This document shows, one piece after another, positions 32,340 through 44,581 of a stretch of 62,500 bases of DNA. The notes below the pieces were generated by a model. The model saw nothing but the letters and a program-made list of their open reading frames with translations. It was not told the DNA's origin and did no database searches. The stretch spans positions 1 to 62,500 of the forward strand of contig JAVKOQ010000126.1 in NCBI GenBank assembly GCA_031835245.1. The letters are read 5' to 3'. Within the stretch, counting starts at the first letter, position 1. Each line of letters starts with the position of its first letter. This DNA comes from Balamuthia mandrillaris. Its lineage: Eukaryota; Discosea; Longamoebia; Balamuthiidae. Position numbers and translations under genes: made by a program.

Positions 32340-34685
32340 TTTGTGAGGGAGGGTGTCGACAGACACGTCACATAAGTCCACAAGAATAGAGTCAGCCGCA
32401 TCGGAGCCAAGTAGGGACCAACCATCGACAGCGGAATATGACGACATGGAGAAACAAGAGAGAATCACTTAGAACCCTCAACAGAAGAGAAAGATATAAA
32501 AGCGAGCAACGATGCTCACACACATAGAGAGAGACTTACACACTGTTATACACATATCCCCTCTTACAAATAAACACAAGGTGACGCGATCACCGTTACA
32601 AGTGGCGACGTCGGAGTAGTCATCCTAAATACTTGAACCATCGGAGTGTTGTTTTCCGATCTTCCGTTCGCCCTGCTTCGTCTGCGCAAGCGGCTTAGCA
32701 GATTGTGTGGTGTTTTGTTTGGGATCCCTGTCTCAGTGTGATTTCGCCCTCACATTTTTTATTTTCCCCGAGTGAGATTTAATCATACCCTTGTGGTGAT
32801 TAAATCTTTCGATGACCGTGCTTGTGGCGCATCTTCGGACAACTCTCCTGCTCGTGATTTGGGACGCGAGGAGATGCTTGCCCTCATCCACGCTCAGCGG
32901 CAGCAGCTAACAGCGCTTACTGCACAGTTAGTGGCTCTGGCTGCGGAGCGACGCCCTGACGACCGGAGGCAACCGCGCCAGTGCTACGGCAGAGGGCCTA
33001 TGTTAACGTTCCCTCTGGCAGCGACGAGGAGGCAAGTTCCTCTAACGAGGAACCGGAGGAAGACGCACCCCCCAGGCGTCAACGACGCCAGCGGCAGCAG
33101 CAACTTGTTCGCGTTGACTGGAAGCGTTTACAGAGATATGACGGAACTACTAGCTTCCGCCAGTGGATCGACAGGTTCGAGCTCATAGCGGACCAACAAG
33201 GCATCCCCAGCCGCGAGCGGTGTTCCGTTGCCCTCCAACTAATGGACGGTGCTGCCAAGAAGGTCACTGACAACGATCTCTTCTTCACTCGGAGTTGGGC
33301 CACATGCTCAGCTATTATGGCCAACTACTTCGAGGAAGACAATGAGGCCATAGCGCTGAGCGCATTGTATTCCTTGGAGATGGGTAAAAACGAGTCTGTT
33401 ATGGAGTTCATACCACGTTTCCGAGCGGTCATCCCCCGCAACTATACGGAACATCAACGGATTCAGGCGTTCATCTCGAAGCTCCCGGTCAACCTCCGTT
33501 CCTCTCGAAGCTCCCGGTCAAGCTGTGCTGGTGGTTGACCGGGAGCTTCGAGATGAACGCCTGAATCCGTTGATGTTCGCTAGCACGGAAGTTGGCCATA
33601 CAGGCGTCTTTGAGCCCAGCCCCTCCCACCTATGCCGCCAACTCATGGGCCCATCGTTGTTGGTGACCCTTGCCCAGCATGGTGCGAGAACGTCCCTTCC
33701 AGTGGTGCTGGAAAACTGGACTGATTAGCCTGTGGTACTCCCCGCTGGCTTCGCCGTGGGTAAGTTCTACAAAACCTCTGACGCCGTCATTGCCGCGCTG
33801 AATGCCACGCCGGATGAGATGCTCAAGCAACAGCGTGCTGACGACGGGGTTAGCACTGACACTTCAGACGGAATAGTGCCTCCTGATAAAGAAGAGCCCA
33901 ATCCTATCTCTACCACAGGGTTCTACGACCCCCCAAAGCCGTTCACTGACGCCGAGCTCGATGAAGTCATCAGTAAGACGTCGTGGATTCTCACATGGCA
34001 GCAGCAGGAGCTACGAGCTCTCCTTCGGGTAACAGGGATGTCTTTGCCCCCTTCCTTTTCATCCCAGCCGAGTTAACGTGCCCGCAGTTTCGGATAGACA
34101 CTGGAGATGCTCCGCCTGTCAAGCAGCGCCCATTCCGGTCGTCCCCTGGAGAACATGATCGCATCCGAGCTGAGGTCCTCAAACTTCGCCAACATGGCGC
34201 CCTCTGTTAGCCCATGGAGCTCCCCGGTGGTCCTCGCCCCAAAGAAGGATGGAACTATCCGCTTCTGTGTGGACTACCGCCTCCTCAACAAGTTAACCAA
34301 GCCTGACGTCTACCAAGTTTCGCGGATAGATGATGTGCTAGACCATGTGGGAGGATGCCGCTATCGGTCCTGCTTTGACGCTACGTCTGGCTACTGGCAG
34401 GTGGGTATTCACCCCGAAGATCGCGAGAAGATGGCCTTCATCACCCAGGACGGCGTGTGGGAGTGGATCGGTATGCCGTTTGGTCTTCGGAACGCGCCAG
34501 CCGCCTTTCAGCGCTTTATGGAGGTCATTTTGGCTGGAGCACAGTGGAAGCACGCCTTAGTTTATGTAGACGACATCATTATATACTCGAAAACCTTTGA
34601 AGAGCATCTGGTTCACCTGCAGGACCTATTTGACCGAGTCCGCAACGCTCGCGTGCAGTTGAAGTTTGCCAAGTCTACAGATTAA
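32340..34685 (+). mobile_element. Ty3/gypsy LTR retrotransposon, broken fossil
   Basis: A single LTR-like segment of about 260 bases at the left is followed by a gag-like region (about 32860-33540) and a pol region with a Ty3/gypsy reverse transcriptase (about 34080-34685). The latter is recognised by PKKDGTIRFCVDYRLLN, GMPFGLRNAPAAFQRFM and the YVDD box. The element is broken, with several breaks, and only its 5' part is seen: no RNase H, integrase or right-hand LTR was recognised. It is moderately old, since domain motifs are still easily read. tRNA-T-arm-like repeats adjoin its right edge. Confidence 0.85.
32342..32600 (+). repeat. Candidate LTR of the Ty3/gypsy fossil
   Basis: Begins TGTGAGGGAGG and ends GTTACA (TG...CA). 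It contains a TATA-like GATATAAAAG and AATAAA near its end, as expected for U3-R-U5. Borders are estimates because no second copy is present. Confidence 0.5.
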
Positions 34686-35001
34686 TGAAAAATGCATATG
34701 CTTGGAGTCGAACCGGTGTGCTTCAAAAAAGAAAAAACCAACGGTTATGAGCGGGAGTCGAACCGATGTGCTTCCACCCTGCCAAAAAAAAAAAAACAGC
34801 TGTTAGGGGCGGGAGTCGAACCAAAGAAAGAAAAAAACGGTTGAGTGATAGCTTGGAGTCGAACCGACGTTCTTATACCTTGGTTGCAAAAAGAAAGTAG
34901 CGCAGAGAGAGCGGGAAGTAAGAGAAAACCAAAATTGCACCACAACCACCCACCCACCCACCCCTCTTACCACCACCACCACAGCAACGACAACAAAACG
35001 A
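34686..35001 (-). repeat. Tandem tRNA-T-arm-like repeats upstream of the F-box/Sec7 gene
   Basis: Four units spaced about 50 bases apart (near 34697, 34752, 34810 and 34853) share GGAGTCGAACCR, i.e. GGTTCGACTCC on the minus strand. Each is followed by A-rich sequence and CGGTT/CTGTTA. They resemble the 3' half of tRNA genes (B box) without A box or full cloverleaf. They fill the spacer between the retroelement fossil and the next ATG. Confidence 0.6.
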
Positions 35002-36002
35002 ATGCCCCAAACAACAACGACTGTCATGAGACAACAACAAGAGGAAGATGAAGCAGAAGAAGTGGACGAAGGCTTTATTTTGTTGCCCAGAGAGGATGAC
35101 AGAACCACCACTCCTCCTCTGCCTCATGACAATGGTGGCCACGGACTCGAGTTGTTGGACCTCAATGAGGAATGCCTGTTGCAGGTGCTGAGCCATTTGC
35201 CCTCCGAAAGGGACCTGGTGAGGGTCTCTCTGGTCTGCAGCATGCTGGCTCGCCTGGCGGAGGACCCTTCCCTCTGGAAGGTGCTGTTCCAACGGCGCTG
35301 GCCTCTCCTCTTCTCGCGCAATGCTCCCTCTTTCTCCTCTTTCTCCTCTCTTCATCCCCAATCACAAGAAGAAGGAGAAGAAAGAGAGGAGGAAGAGGAC
35401 AACGGCGGGCAAGAGGCCGATGACAAGCCACAACAACCACAACAACGGAAAGCTGCAGAGGGAAAGGAGGACCATAAAACCGATTGGAAGGCACGTTATA
35501 AGCGTTGTGCCTCAAGGTATCTGCGTGGTCGCGTGTTCAACCGAAATCCTGTCATGGTAAATGCTTTCTCGTGTTCTTCCTCCCCTCTCGTTCTTCTCTC
35601 TTCTCTCTTCTCTCTTCTCTCTTCTCTCTTCTCTCTTCTCTCTTCTCTCTTCTCTCTTCTCTCTTCTCTCTTCTCTCTTCTCTCTTCTCTCTTCTCTCTT
35701 CTCTCTTCTCTCTTCTCTCTTCTCTCTTCTCTCTTCTCTCTTCTCTCTTCTCTCTTCTCTCTTCTCTCTTCTCTCTTTTGCTCTTGCCTCTGACAAACAT
35801 GTTTTAAAAAAATATATAAAAGGGTATCAAAGAGTTGGTACAAGAAGGCTATTTAGACACGCCACAGGCAGTGGCACAATACCTCTATAGCAACGAGCGG
35901 TTGGACAAAAGCAAAGTGGGCCTGTATCTGGGCTACCACTTTCCATCAATCTCTCACATAGACTCCATGCATAGGTTTCTTTCTTCTTTCTTCATTCTTC
36001 TT

Positions 36003-36037
<35 letters not shown>

Positions 36038-37709
36038 ACACTCCCTCTTTCTGGCTACTAACAGTTTTGGGTTAAACGTAAATACTATTATAGTGGCGGT
36101 AATCATTGGACAAGAGAGGATGAACTTCGCGTACTTCCAGAATATGTTAAAATTTTTGACAAAGAACTGCGGACAAATGACTGCATCGACGTGGCTCTGC
36201 GGTTCTTCCTCTCGCTCTCCTCCTTCTCCTCTTCTTCCTCCTCCTCCTCTTCCCCTCTTCTCCTCACGCTAGCTGAGCCTTTGCTAACCTTAAGTTCCAT
36301 CATAAGGCATTTTCTGTCAAAGTTCATGTTAACAGGGGAAGCACAGCAGATATCTCGCATACTGGAAACCTTTTCCGCGCGTTGGTTTGCTGTTAACCCA
36401 TCACATCCATGCGCCGATGTTGGTATGTTTGCTTCGTTCCCTCGTTTATTTTTTTCTCATCCTTCCCTTTCTGTCAGATGCTGCCTATATATTGTGTTAT
36501 GCGGTAGTGCTGTTAAACGTTGATTTGCACAACGACCTCGTGCAACAAAAAATGCGTTTCAGAGAGTTTGTGAGAGCCTTGTCTGGTAGCAATGCCGGTC
36601 AGGACTTTCCACTTGCTTATCTTGGTATTTCTCCTTCCCACTTTCTCCTCTCTCAATTCTAACTAAGCAAATCATTCATACAGCTGGCATCTACAAACGG
36701 ATACTTGAGCATCAATTTAAGGTAATGTTTATTTACTTCCTTCTTGTCTTCTTACTTTTTATGACAATGACACCATTATTGTTATCACAATTTACAGTTG
36801 GGACAAAGCGAACTTGGTCCGATGGATAAGGAAGGATGGCTTTATTGGAAACAAGATGGTTGGTTATCTTCTTGGGTGTGGCCTTGGTATCGCGTTTGGT
36901 GCAGTTTCGAGCTCCAACAAGATGACCACACTTCTTCGACGTCTTCTTCTTCTTCTTTGTCTTTGGAAACTGCAAGAAGAAACGACGAACAACAATTTTC
37001 TTCTTCTCTTCGTTCTCACCTTTCAAAGAAGACGAAGAGGAAGGTTGATTTGGTGATGCACTTTGACAAGAACAAAAGCGAGTTTTGTGCACGTATAAGC
37101 AGCATTCAAGACTATCGTTCTTTCATCACCGAAGAAAAAGAACATCAATACATCAACAACACAACCAACAACCACAGCAATACAACGGAAAACAACGGAA
37201 TACACGATTCAGGAAAAGTACGTTCCTATCATTCTTTTCTTCTGGTGAAAGAAAGCGAGGAAGAGGAAGACGATGAGGACGAAGAAACGAAACGAATCAA
37301 TGCAACAGGGTGCGTAATGCCATCAATTTCCTTACTCTCTTCTTCTTCTCCTTCATCTTCTTCGCCAGACAGCAATGTCAGCCAGAAGAAAGTAACGACG
37401 AGTCACGTCTTTTGTGCTGAGAGCGAAGAACTAAGAGAAGTGTGGATGGGTGTCTTTGATGCGATAAGACGGGAGAAAGAAGAAGCAAAGAGAAGAGTAA
37501 CAACAGCTAAAGAAAAGAAAAAAGAAGAAACAGAAGAAGAGAAACGACAAAAGTGGGTGGAATACTATGAAGCTTATAGCTTACCATCTTCCTCATCTTC
37601 ATCATCAGCTCTGCTGCGGCGGCCTTCTGTGTTTTCTCTGGGAGAAGCAAGCACAGAACAACAAAAAGCAGAAGATCAAGCCACCCAAGAAAAAGAAGAC
37701 CAACACTGA
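35002..37709 (+). CDS. F-box/Sec7/PH protein (FBXO8-like ARF-GEF relative)
   Basis: Six exons: 35002-35556, 35823-35974, 36094-36422, 36478-36624, 36684-36721 and 36798-37709; phases agree, 710 residues. The F-box is at about 50-95 (ELLDLNEECLLQVLSHL, then VSLVCSMLARLAEDPSLW). The Sec7 domain is at about 183-405: KELVQEGYLDTPQAVAQYL, LDKSKVGLYLG, LRVLPEYVKIFDKELR, RHFLSKFMLTGEAQQI and AVVLLNVDLHNDLVQQKM. A PH domain follows from about 410 (MDKEGWLYWKQDG). Sec7 domains activate ARF GTPases through a glutamate directly after YLG; here a Tyr stands there, so exchange activity is doubtful. Human FBXO8 combines F-box and Sec7 and is linked to ARF6 ubiquitination. The PH domain suggests membrane recruitment. 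Confidence 0.88.
35590..35776 (+). repeat. TCTCTTC heptamer microsatellite in intron
   Basis: About 26 nearly perfect copies of a 7-base unit TCTCTTC in the first intron of the F-box/Sec7 gene, pyrimidine-only on the sense strand. Confidence 0.93.
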
Positions 37710-37766
37710 ACTTTTCTGTGTTTGTTATTGTCAAGAAAGAGATAGAAGTTTACACCAACCCTAATA

Positions 37767-39167
37767 TTAAACAACACTTCTGATTCTCTTCTTTTCTTCC
37801 TTCACTTCTTTTAACTCTCTCTGCAACTCTTTCAACTCACTCTCCAAAGCTCTCCTCTCTTTCTCCTGTTCTGCTTTTCCTCTCCCTCCTTCTCCTCTCT
37901 CTTCCTCTTCTCTCTCCCTCCTTTCTCTCTCCTCCAGTTCCTTTCTCAACTGTTCGTTCTCTCTCTCCAACTCCTTCAAACGTCGGTCCTCCACATCAAA
38001 CAATCTCTCCGCCTCTCGCAACTCTGCCTCTGCCTTTCTTCTCAACCTCTCCAACGCCGTTCCGGCCTCCACTTCCTCCTTCAGCTCCTCCTTCAGCTCC
38101 CTGTTCTCTCTTTGCAGAGCCGCTTCCTTCCGCTCCTCTCCCGTTCTCTCCTCCAGGGCCTCCAAAACCTGCTGCTGCGCCTGCCAAAGTTGTTCCTTTT
38201 GCTTGGCCTCGCGGCGCAGCAAGCGCTCCAAACGAAGCTGCTCCCTCTCCAGCTCCTCTCGCAGGAGAACCTGTTGGTGGGAGAGAGCGTTGAGGTCGTG
38301 GAGGGAGCGTTCGAGACGGCGTTTGTGGGATTCCTCTTGGAGGAGAGCTTGCTCGGTGGAGAGGAGGTCGCGCTCCAGGTCGCGCTTGGTATGTTGGAGA
38401 GTGGCCAGCTCCCCCTCAAGGAACTCCTTTTCCTTGGCGGCGATGGCCTCCTTGGCGGAGAGGGCATCGAGCGCCTTCTCCGTTTTCTCTATCTTGAGGT
38501 CCAGCTCATTCAACGCCAGCTCCAAGTCATGATTGCGGGTGACCTGCTCCGACCTCTCTTTGTGCAGCTTGCTTATTTTTTCTGTTTGTTTTTTAAAAGA
38601 TAAATAAAACCATAGTCCGTTGAAAAAAAGAAAAGAAAAGGAAAGGAAAATGAAAATGAAAATGAAAAAGAAAAAGAAAAAGAAAAAGAAAATAGAAAAT
38701 AGAAAATAGAAAACGGAAAACAGAAAAAAAGAAAAAGACAAAGACAAAGAAAACGAAAAAGAAAAATGACAAAAGGGATAGCATAGAATAGATAAAGACA
38801 AACCAGAAAGGAGAGCGGCAGCTTCTCGGACTTCCTGTTCGAGCCTCGCGTTGCTCTTCTTCTCGTCCCTAACGAGCTGCCATTGCTGGCGAAGCAGCTC
38901 CAACTCTCGCCTCAGGCCGCTCTTGTCCTGCTTCTCCACGTTCTTGCTGTTCTCCTTCCTCTCCTCCTCCAGGGCGACTTTCTGCTTCTCCGCCTTATCG
39001 CGGTCGGCCTCCCTCCTCTTCCGTTGCGTTTGCAGCTTTTCATGTTTTTCCGCCTCGTGACGGTCGGCCTCCTCCCTTTGGGTCCTTTGGCGGCGCTTCT
39101 GGAGGTCCTCCTCTCGCCGCCTTTCGGCCTCTTGTCTGGCTGCCTCCTCCCAAGTCTCCACGGTCAT
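37767..39167 (-). CDS. Coiled-coil protein
   Basis: Two exons on the minus strand, 39167-38804 and 38581-37767, joined in phase 1; 392 residues. The intron happens to be open in frame but is A/T-rich repeat sequence (TTTTC on the sense strand) with GT and AG borders, so a spliced model is preferred. The whole protein is a heptad-rich charged helix: RQEAERRREEDLQKR at the start, LERSLHDLNALSHQQVLL in the middle and LKELQRELKEVKEEKKR at the end. No globular domain or targeting motif is visible. It is probably a structural or tethering coiled coil; family not recognised. Its start lies in a divergent spacer that contains tRNA-T-arm-like motifs. Confidence 0.7.
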   Translation of the reverse strand: MTVETWEEAARQEAERRREEDLQKRRQRTQREEADRHEAEKHEKLQTQRKRREADRDKAEKQKVALEEERKENSKNVEKQDKSGLRRELELLRQQWQLVRDEKKSNARLEQEVREAAALLSGLSLSILCYPFCHFSFSFSLSLSFSFFLFSVFYFLFSIFFFFFFFFFIFIFIFLSFSFLFFNGLWFYLSFKKQTEKISKLHKERSEQVTRNHDLELALNELDLKIEKTEKALDALSAKEAIAAKEKEFLEGELATLQHTKRDLERDLLSTEQALLQEESHKRRLERSLHDLNALSHQQVLLREELEREQLRLERLLRREAKQKEQLWQAQQQVLEALEERTGEERKEAALQRENRELKEELKEEVEAGTALERLRRKAEAELREAERLFDVEDRRLKELERENEQLRKELEERERREREEEERGEGGRGKAEQEKERRALESELKELQRELKEVKEEKKRIRSVV

Positions 39168-39887
39168 TCTTCTCGTCTGTTCTCTCTCTCCCGGTGGTGG
39201 GCGTTACGCTCTGTGTCTCTTCTTTCAGTTTTAATTTTTTTTGTTATATTGAGATTTTCCTTTTTAGGGTCGAATGTCCCGAAAATATCGGATGACTCCT
39301 CGTTCACATGGATCTTGATTCCTGGAAATTTTTGAGAAATCACAATCACAGATATGTTGTTGACAACGGGAATCGAACCGAAGGCAAAATGGCATGCAGC
39401 AATCAAAATGAAAGCATCTGGATTCGAACCGGGGACGTCTGCATAAATAGGACGCCGAAAGGTAAATTTACGTTCCCTATCCGCCTTGCGCCAACGAGAG
39501 AGAAAGAGCGAGAGAGAGAGACGCGAGAGATAGTACGTACGCCAGAGAGAAGGCTGCCTTTCTCGTCACCCTTTTTTTTTTTTATCGTAGTAGAGATTTG
39601 CCGAACAACAAAGCAAAAAAACTAAGCGACCACCTCCACTCATTTTTTTTCATCTTTCTCTCTTTCTCTCTCTCTCAATCCAATTCATTTTTTTTTAATT
39701 CTTTCATCGTCAAACAACAACAAAAACATATTTTTTTTCACAACTTCCACTGAAAGACTTCTTCTTCATCTCGCTCCCATCCAACTTTTTTTTTTCTTGA
39801 GCCCCTCTCTTTCTCTACAAGCACAAAATTTAAAGCCGGTCATCCCCTCCTCCTCCTCAATCGGGAGCCGCACAACGGAACCACAAA
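39168..39887. promoter_or_regulatory. Divergent spacer with tRNA-T-arm-like motifs
   Basis: The 720 bases between the coiled-coil and SAP-domain genes. At 39366-39385 and 39416-39440 the plus strand reads GGAATCGAACCG and GGATTCGAACCGG (minus: CCGGTTCGAATCC), B-box-like. On the minus strand near 39490 TGGCGCAAGGCGG resembles an A box about 50 bases upstream of the second motif, but no cloverleaf folds. The remainder is T-rich. Confidence 0.5.
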
Positions 39888-41930
39888 ATGATGGAGGACG
39901 GGCAAGAGGAGGATGCCAACTACTACTACTGGTACAACAACAATACAATGGACCCATGGCAGCTCCTCATGATGGACGGCTCTTCCTCCTCCGCTGCCGC
40001 CGCTGCGCTCTCCTTCCCTCAGCTGACCGCCTTTTCCGACTCGGAGGACAGCCTTGGCCCCACCACCACGACCACCGAATGCACGCCACCACAGAATCCA
40101 CCTCCTCTTTCCTCCTCTGCTTCCTCCTGCTCTGCTTCCTCGGCTTCCTCGTTGCATGGCCAAAGCCGCCACGGAGAGGAGGTGGAAGAGGACGAAACGG
40201 ACGCTCTGCTCTCTCCGTTTCGGTGGCAAACTGAAACGCTGTCGGACTCTTCGTCTTCTTCTTCTCCTTCCTCTACTGCTGCTTCAGCTTCCAGGGCTGC
40301 TGCCTCGGTGAATCCTGCTGCGCTTCTTCATTCGCCGTCGCTCAAAGAGGAGGAAGAGAAGAACGTTTTGGCGATGATGAGACAAAGCATGGAGGAAGCC
40401 TCTTCTCAACAGCAGCACCCTAGCAAAGCAACGACCACCACAACAGCAATCCCGCAAGCAGAAATGAAGAAGGAAGAAGGGAAGAAGGAAAGAGAACATG
40501 AAGGAGAATTGGAAGAAGAGGAAGAAGAAGAAGAAACCACAATTGCTCGTCTCAGACATTGGCTTTCCTCTTCCTCGTCCACGTCTTCTGTCTCTTCTTC
40601 CTCTTCTCCCTCTTCTTCAGCCGCAACAGCAACCATACCAGCCACAATAGCACCTTCGTGGATGGCCACCGCTTTTCCCATTCACAACATCAAACAAGAA
40701 CAAAGTCCATCAACTATGACAACTTCTTCAGCCTCCTCTTCTCTTGCTTTTTCTTCCCCAACGGAGGTTACTGCCACTGTTCCTTCTATTTGCCCTTCTT
40801 CCTTTTCTTCTTCCGCTTCCGCTTCTGCTTTTGCTTCTTCCTTTTTCATAGACACCAATAGCAACAACAATCCCACGCCACCAACTTCCAGCAATGCCAA
40901 TGATGAGGGAAGTACTTCCACTTGTCCTTCCTCCGTCTCTTCCTGCAGTTCCTCTTCGCCTGTCTCTCCTGTCTCACCTCCTGGGGGTGGCAACCATCAT
41001 CACTCACAACAACATCAACATCCATCATCATGTTCTTATTGTTCCCCATCGACTCAACCGCAGCAACAACTTTCGTATCTTGCGACTTGTCCTTGTTGCA
41101 ATAACAACACATCAACTGCTCTTTCTGCTTCTTCATCTTCGTTATCTTGTTCTTCTACATCTTCTTCATTTGTTTCTTGTTGCGGATCTTTTCCTTCGTC
41201 TTTGCCTTCATCTGCATCCTCCTTATCTTCTTCTTTGTCAGGAATGACGACGCCTTTAACCAAAAGAGAACGTGAAGAGGAGGAGAACGATGACGACGAA
41301 GATAACGATGAAAACGATGACGAACACAACAACAAGCGAAAGAAGAAGAAAAAGAAGAAAAAGAGAAAGAAAAGAAGAAAGACGCATCATCACCCACACC
41401 AACCCGATTCCTTTCAAGGAGCCGAAACAGAAGAAGAACCAGATGACGAAGTTCAACAACATCAGCAACAACGGAAAGAAATCGACATTGATAAAGTGAT
41501 TGAAACCACTCGGGAGACTCTGACGAAAAACCTAAGCCTTCTGGCGGGCTGGCGGGTCTGCGAGCTACGCGAACAGCTCAAACGATACAACGCCTCCACC
41601 AAAGGCAGCAAAGTGCAGTTGGTTCAACGGCTCGTTCGCTGTATTTGCCTGTTCTCTTCTCCGTCACCGGAAGCGACTATACATCCGTTAGCACAAAATA
41701 TGAGATACCTGAGTTTGTTCAGAGCGGAGCAAGCCTCTTCGTCTCTTCCTTTTCTTCATCCCACTTCAACTTCTTCTTCGCTCTCAACGAGCCGAACTGA
41801 ACAACCACCACAAAAAAAGGAGAATACTCACAAGAGCAACCATAAGAAGAAAAAGATGACAAAGAAAGAGAAGAAGAAGGAAAAGAAAAGCAAAATGAAG
41901 GAGAGAAAAGAGAAGAAACATCTACGTTAA
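39888..41930 (+). CDS. SAP-domain protein with long low-complexity regions
   Basis: Single exon, 680 residues from ATG 39888. Most of the protein is disordered: poly-Ser, poly-Glu, Thr-, His- and Gln-rich runs, and a basic KKKKKKKRKKRRK stretch near residue 485 that could serve as nuclear signal. At about 550-590, GWRVCELREQLKRYNAS followed by KGSKVQLVQRLVRCI fits the SAP helix-extended-helix motif, a DNA-binding module of chromatin proteins. The tail is again Lys-rich. A nuclear chromatin-associated or transcriptional role is likely but not specific. Many of its Ser runs are TCT/TCC codon repeats. Confidence 0.65.
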   Translation: MMEDGQEEDANYYYWYNNNTMDPWQLLMMDGSSSSAAAAALSFPQLTAFSDSEDSLGPTTTTTECTPPQNPPPLSSSASSCSASSASSLHGQSRHGEEVEEDETDALLSPFRWQTETLSDSSSSSSPSSTAASASRAAASVNPAALLHSPSLKEEEEKNVLAMMRQSMEEASSQQQHPSKATTTTTAIPQAEMKKEEGKKEREHEGELEEEEEEEETTIARLRHWLSSSSSTSSVSSSSSPSSSAATATIPATIAPSWMATAFPIHNIKQEQSPSTMTTSSASSSLAFSSPTEVTATVPSICPSSFSSSASASAFASSFFIDTNSNNNPTPPTSSNANDEGSTSTCPSSVSSCSSSSPVSPVSPPGGGNHHHSQQHQHPSSCSYCSPSTQPQQQLSYLATCPCCNNNTSTALSASSSSLSCSSTSSSFVSCCGSFPSSLPSSASSLSSSLSGMTTPLTKREREEEENDDDEDNDENDDEHNNKRKKKKKKKKRKKRRKTHHHPHQPDSFQGAETEEEPDDEVQQHQQQRKEIDIDKVIETTRETLTKNLSLLAGWRVCELREQLKRYNASTKGSKVQLVQRLVRCICLFSSPSPEATIHPLAQNMRYLSLFRAEQASSSLPFLHPTSTSSSLSTSRTEQPPQKKENTHKSNHKKKKMTKKEKKKEKKSKMKERKEKKHLR

Positions 41931-41985
41931 AGAAAAACACAAAAAAAAGTGTACATAACAATGAGATAACAAAAAAATAACTTTT

Positions 41986-43755
<1,770 letters not shown>

Positions 43756-44410
43756 TCTTGTTTTCTTCGAACTAGCTTTCGCTTGTTTTTATCAAGTCCC
43801 CAAAAATGACTCCTCGACAATTAGCGTCGACAAATAATAACCCCGAGTTCCCATTATTGTAGACAATAAATATATCGCCAATAATTCCCCGGAAAATATT
43901 CCTATTCGATTTATTTTGTCTACAAATAATTTACAGCGATTTCCCGATCGTCGACGAATAATATATCGCCAATCATTCCTCTCCCCGATTAATGAAATGC
44001 CTACCGCAAACTTTGATCCGGTCCCTGCGGAACATCCAAAGTGTCTTCTTGCCTGCCCCACGGAACCACAACACCCGGGTTGGACATTTTTTGTTCTCTA
44101 TGATGTTCCGGAGAATATAAAAATTGACACTTAGGGGCGGGTTGAGACGCGAGCGCGTCTTCTCCTCTCTTTCATTTTAATTTTTGTCGTAGAAAGAAAG
44201 AAAGGCAAAAAAAGAAGTGTAAAAAAAAAAAACAAAGTAAAGGTTCGTTCCCGCTTCACTCTCGGGGTTCTCTCGCTCTCCTCGCATCTGAGCTCACACA
44301 CTAAAAAAAAAATTATAAATAAATCAGATTCGGTCGATCCCCCTTTCGGCCGATCAATCGCATCCGTACCGTGCCAAACAAAACAAAACCGGAAAAAAAA
44401 AGAAAGAAAA
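43756..44410. promoter_or_regulatory. Divergent spacer of TOM40 and the 1379-residue coiled-coil gene
   Basis: AT-rich 655 bases between two divergent ATGs. It contains a near-identical direct repeat TATATCGCCAATAATTCC (43871) and TATATCGCCAATCATTCC (43962), plus TCGTCGACGA-type palindromes near 43811 and 43949. No coding exon was found. Confidence 0.5.
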
Positions 44411-44549
44411 ATGTCAGGCGAAGGAGGTCCCTCCCCTAGAGGCAAGTCCGTGTCCTCCATCCAAGGAAAGCTCAACATCCCTCTCGCCGGCATGCTCCCA
44501 CCCGGCGGCATGATGGGAGGGCCACCGCGCGGAGGAGGTCCAGGAGGAA

Positions 44550-44581
<32 letters not shown>

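Noticed and set aside
39405-39500. Possible tRNA gene on the minus strand
   Set aside because: A-box-like and B-box-like words are about 50 bases apart, but the T stem and acceptor stem do not pair, so it is listed only as a motif.
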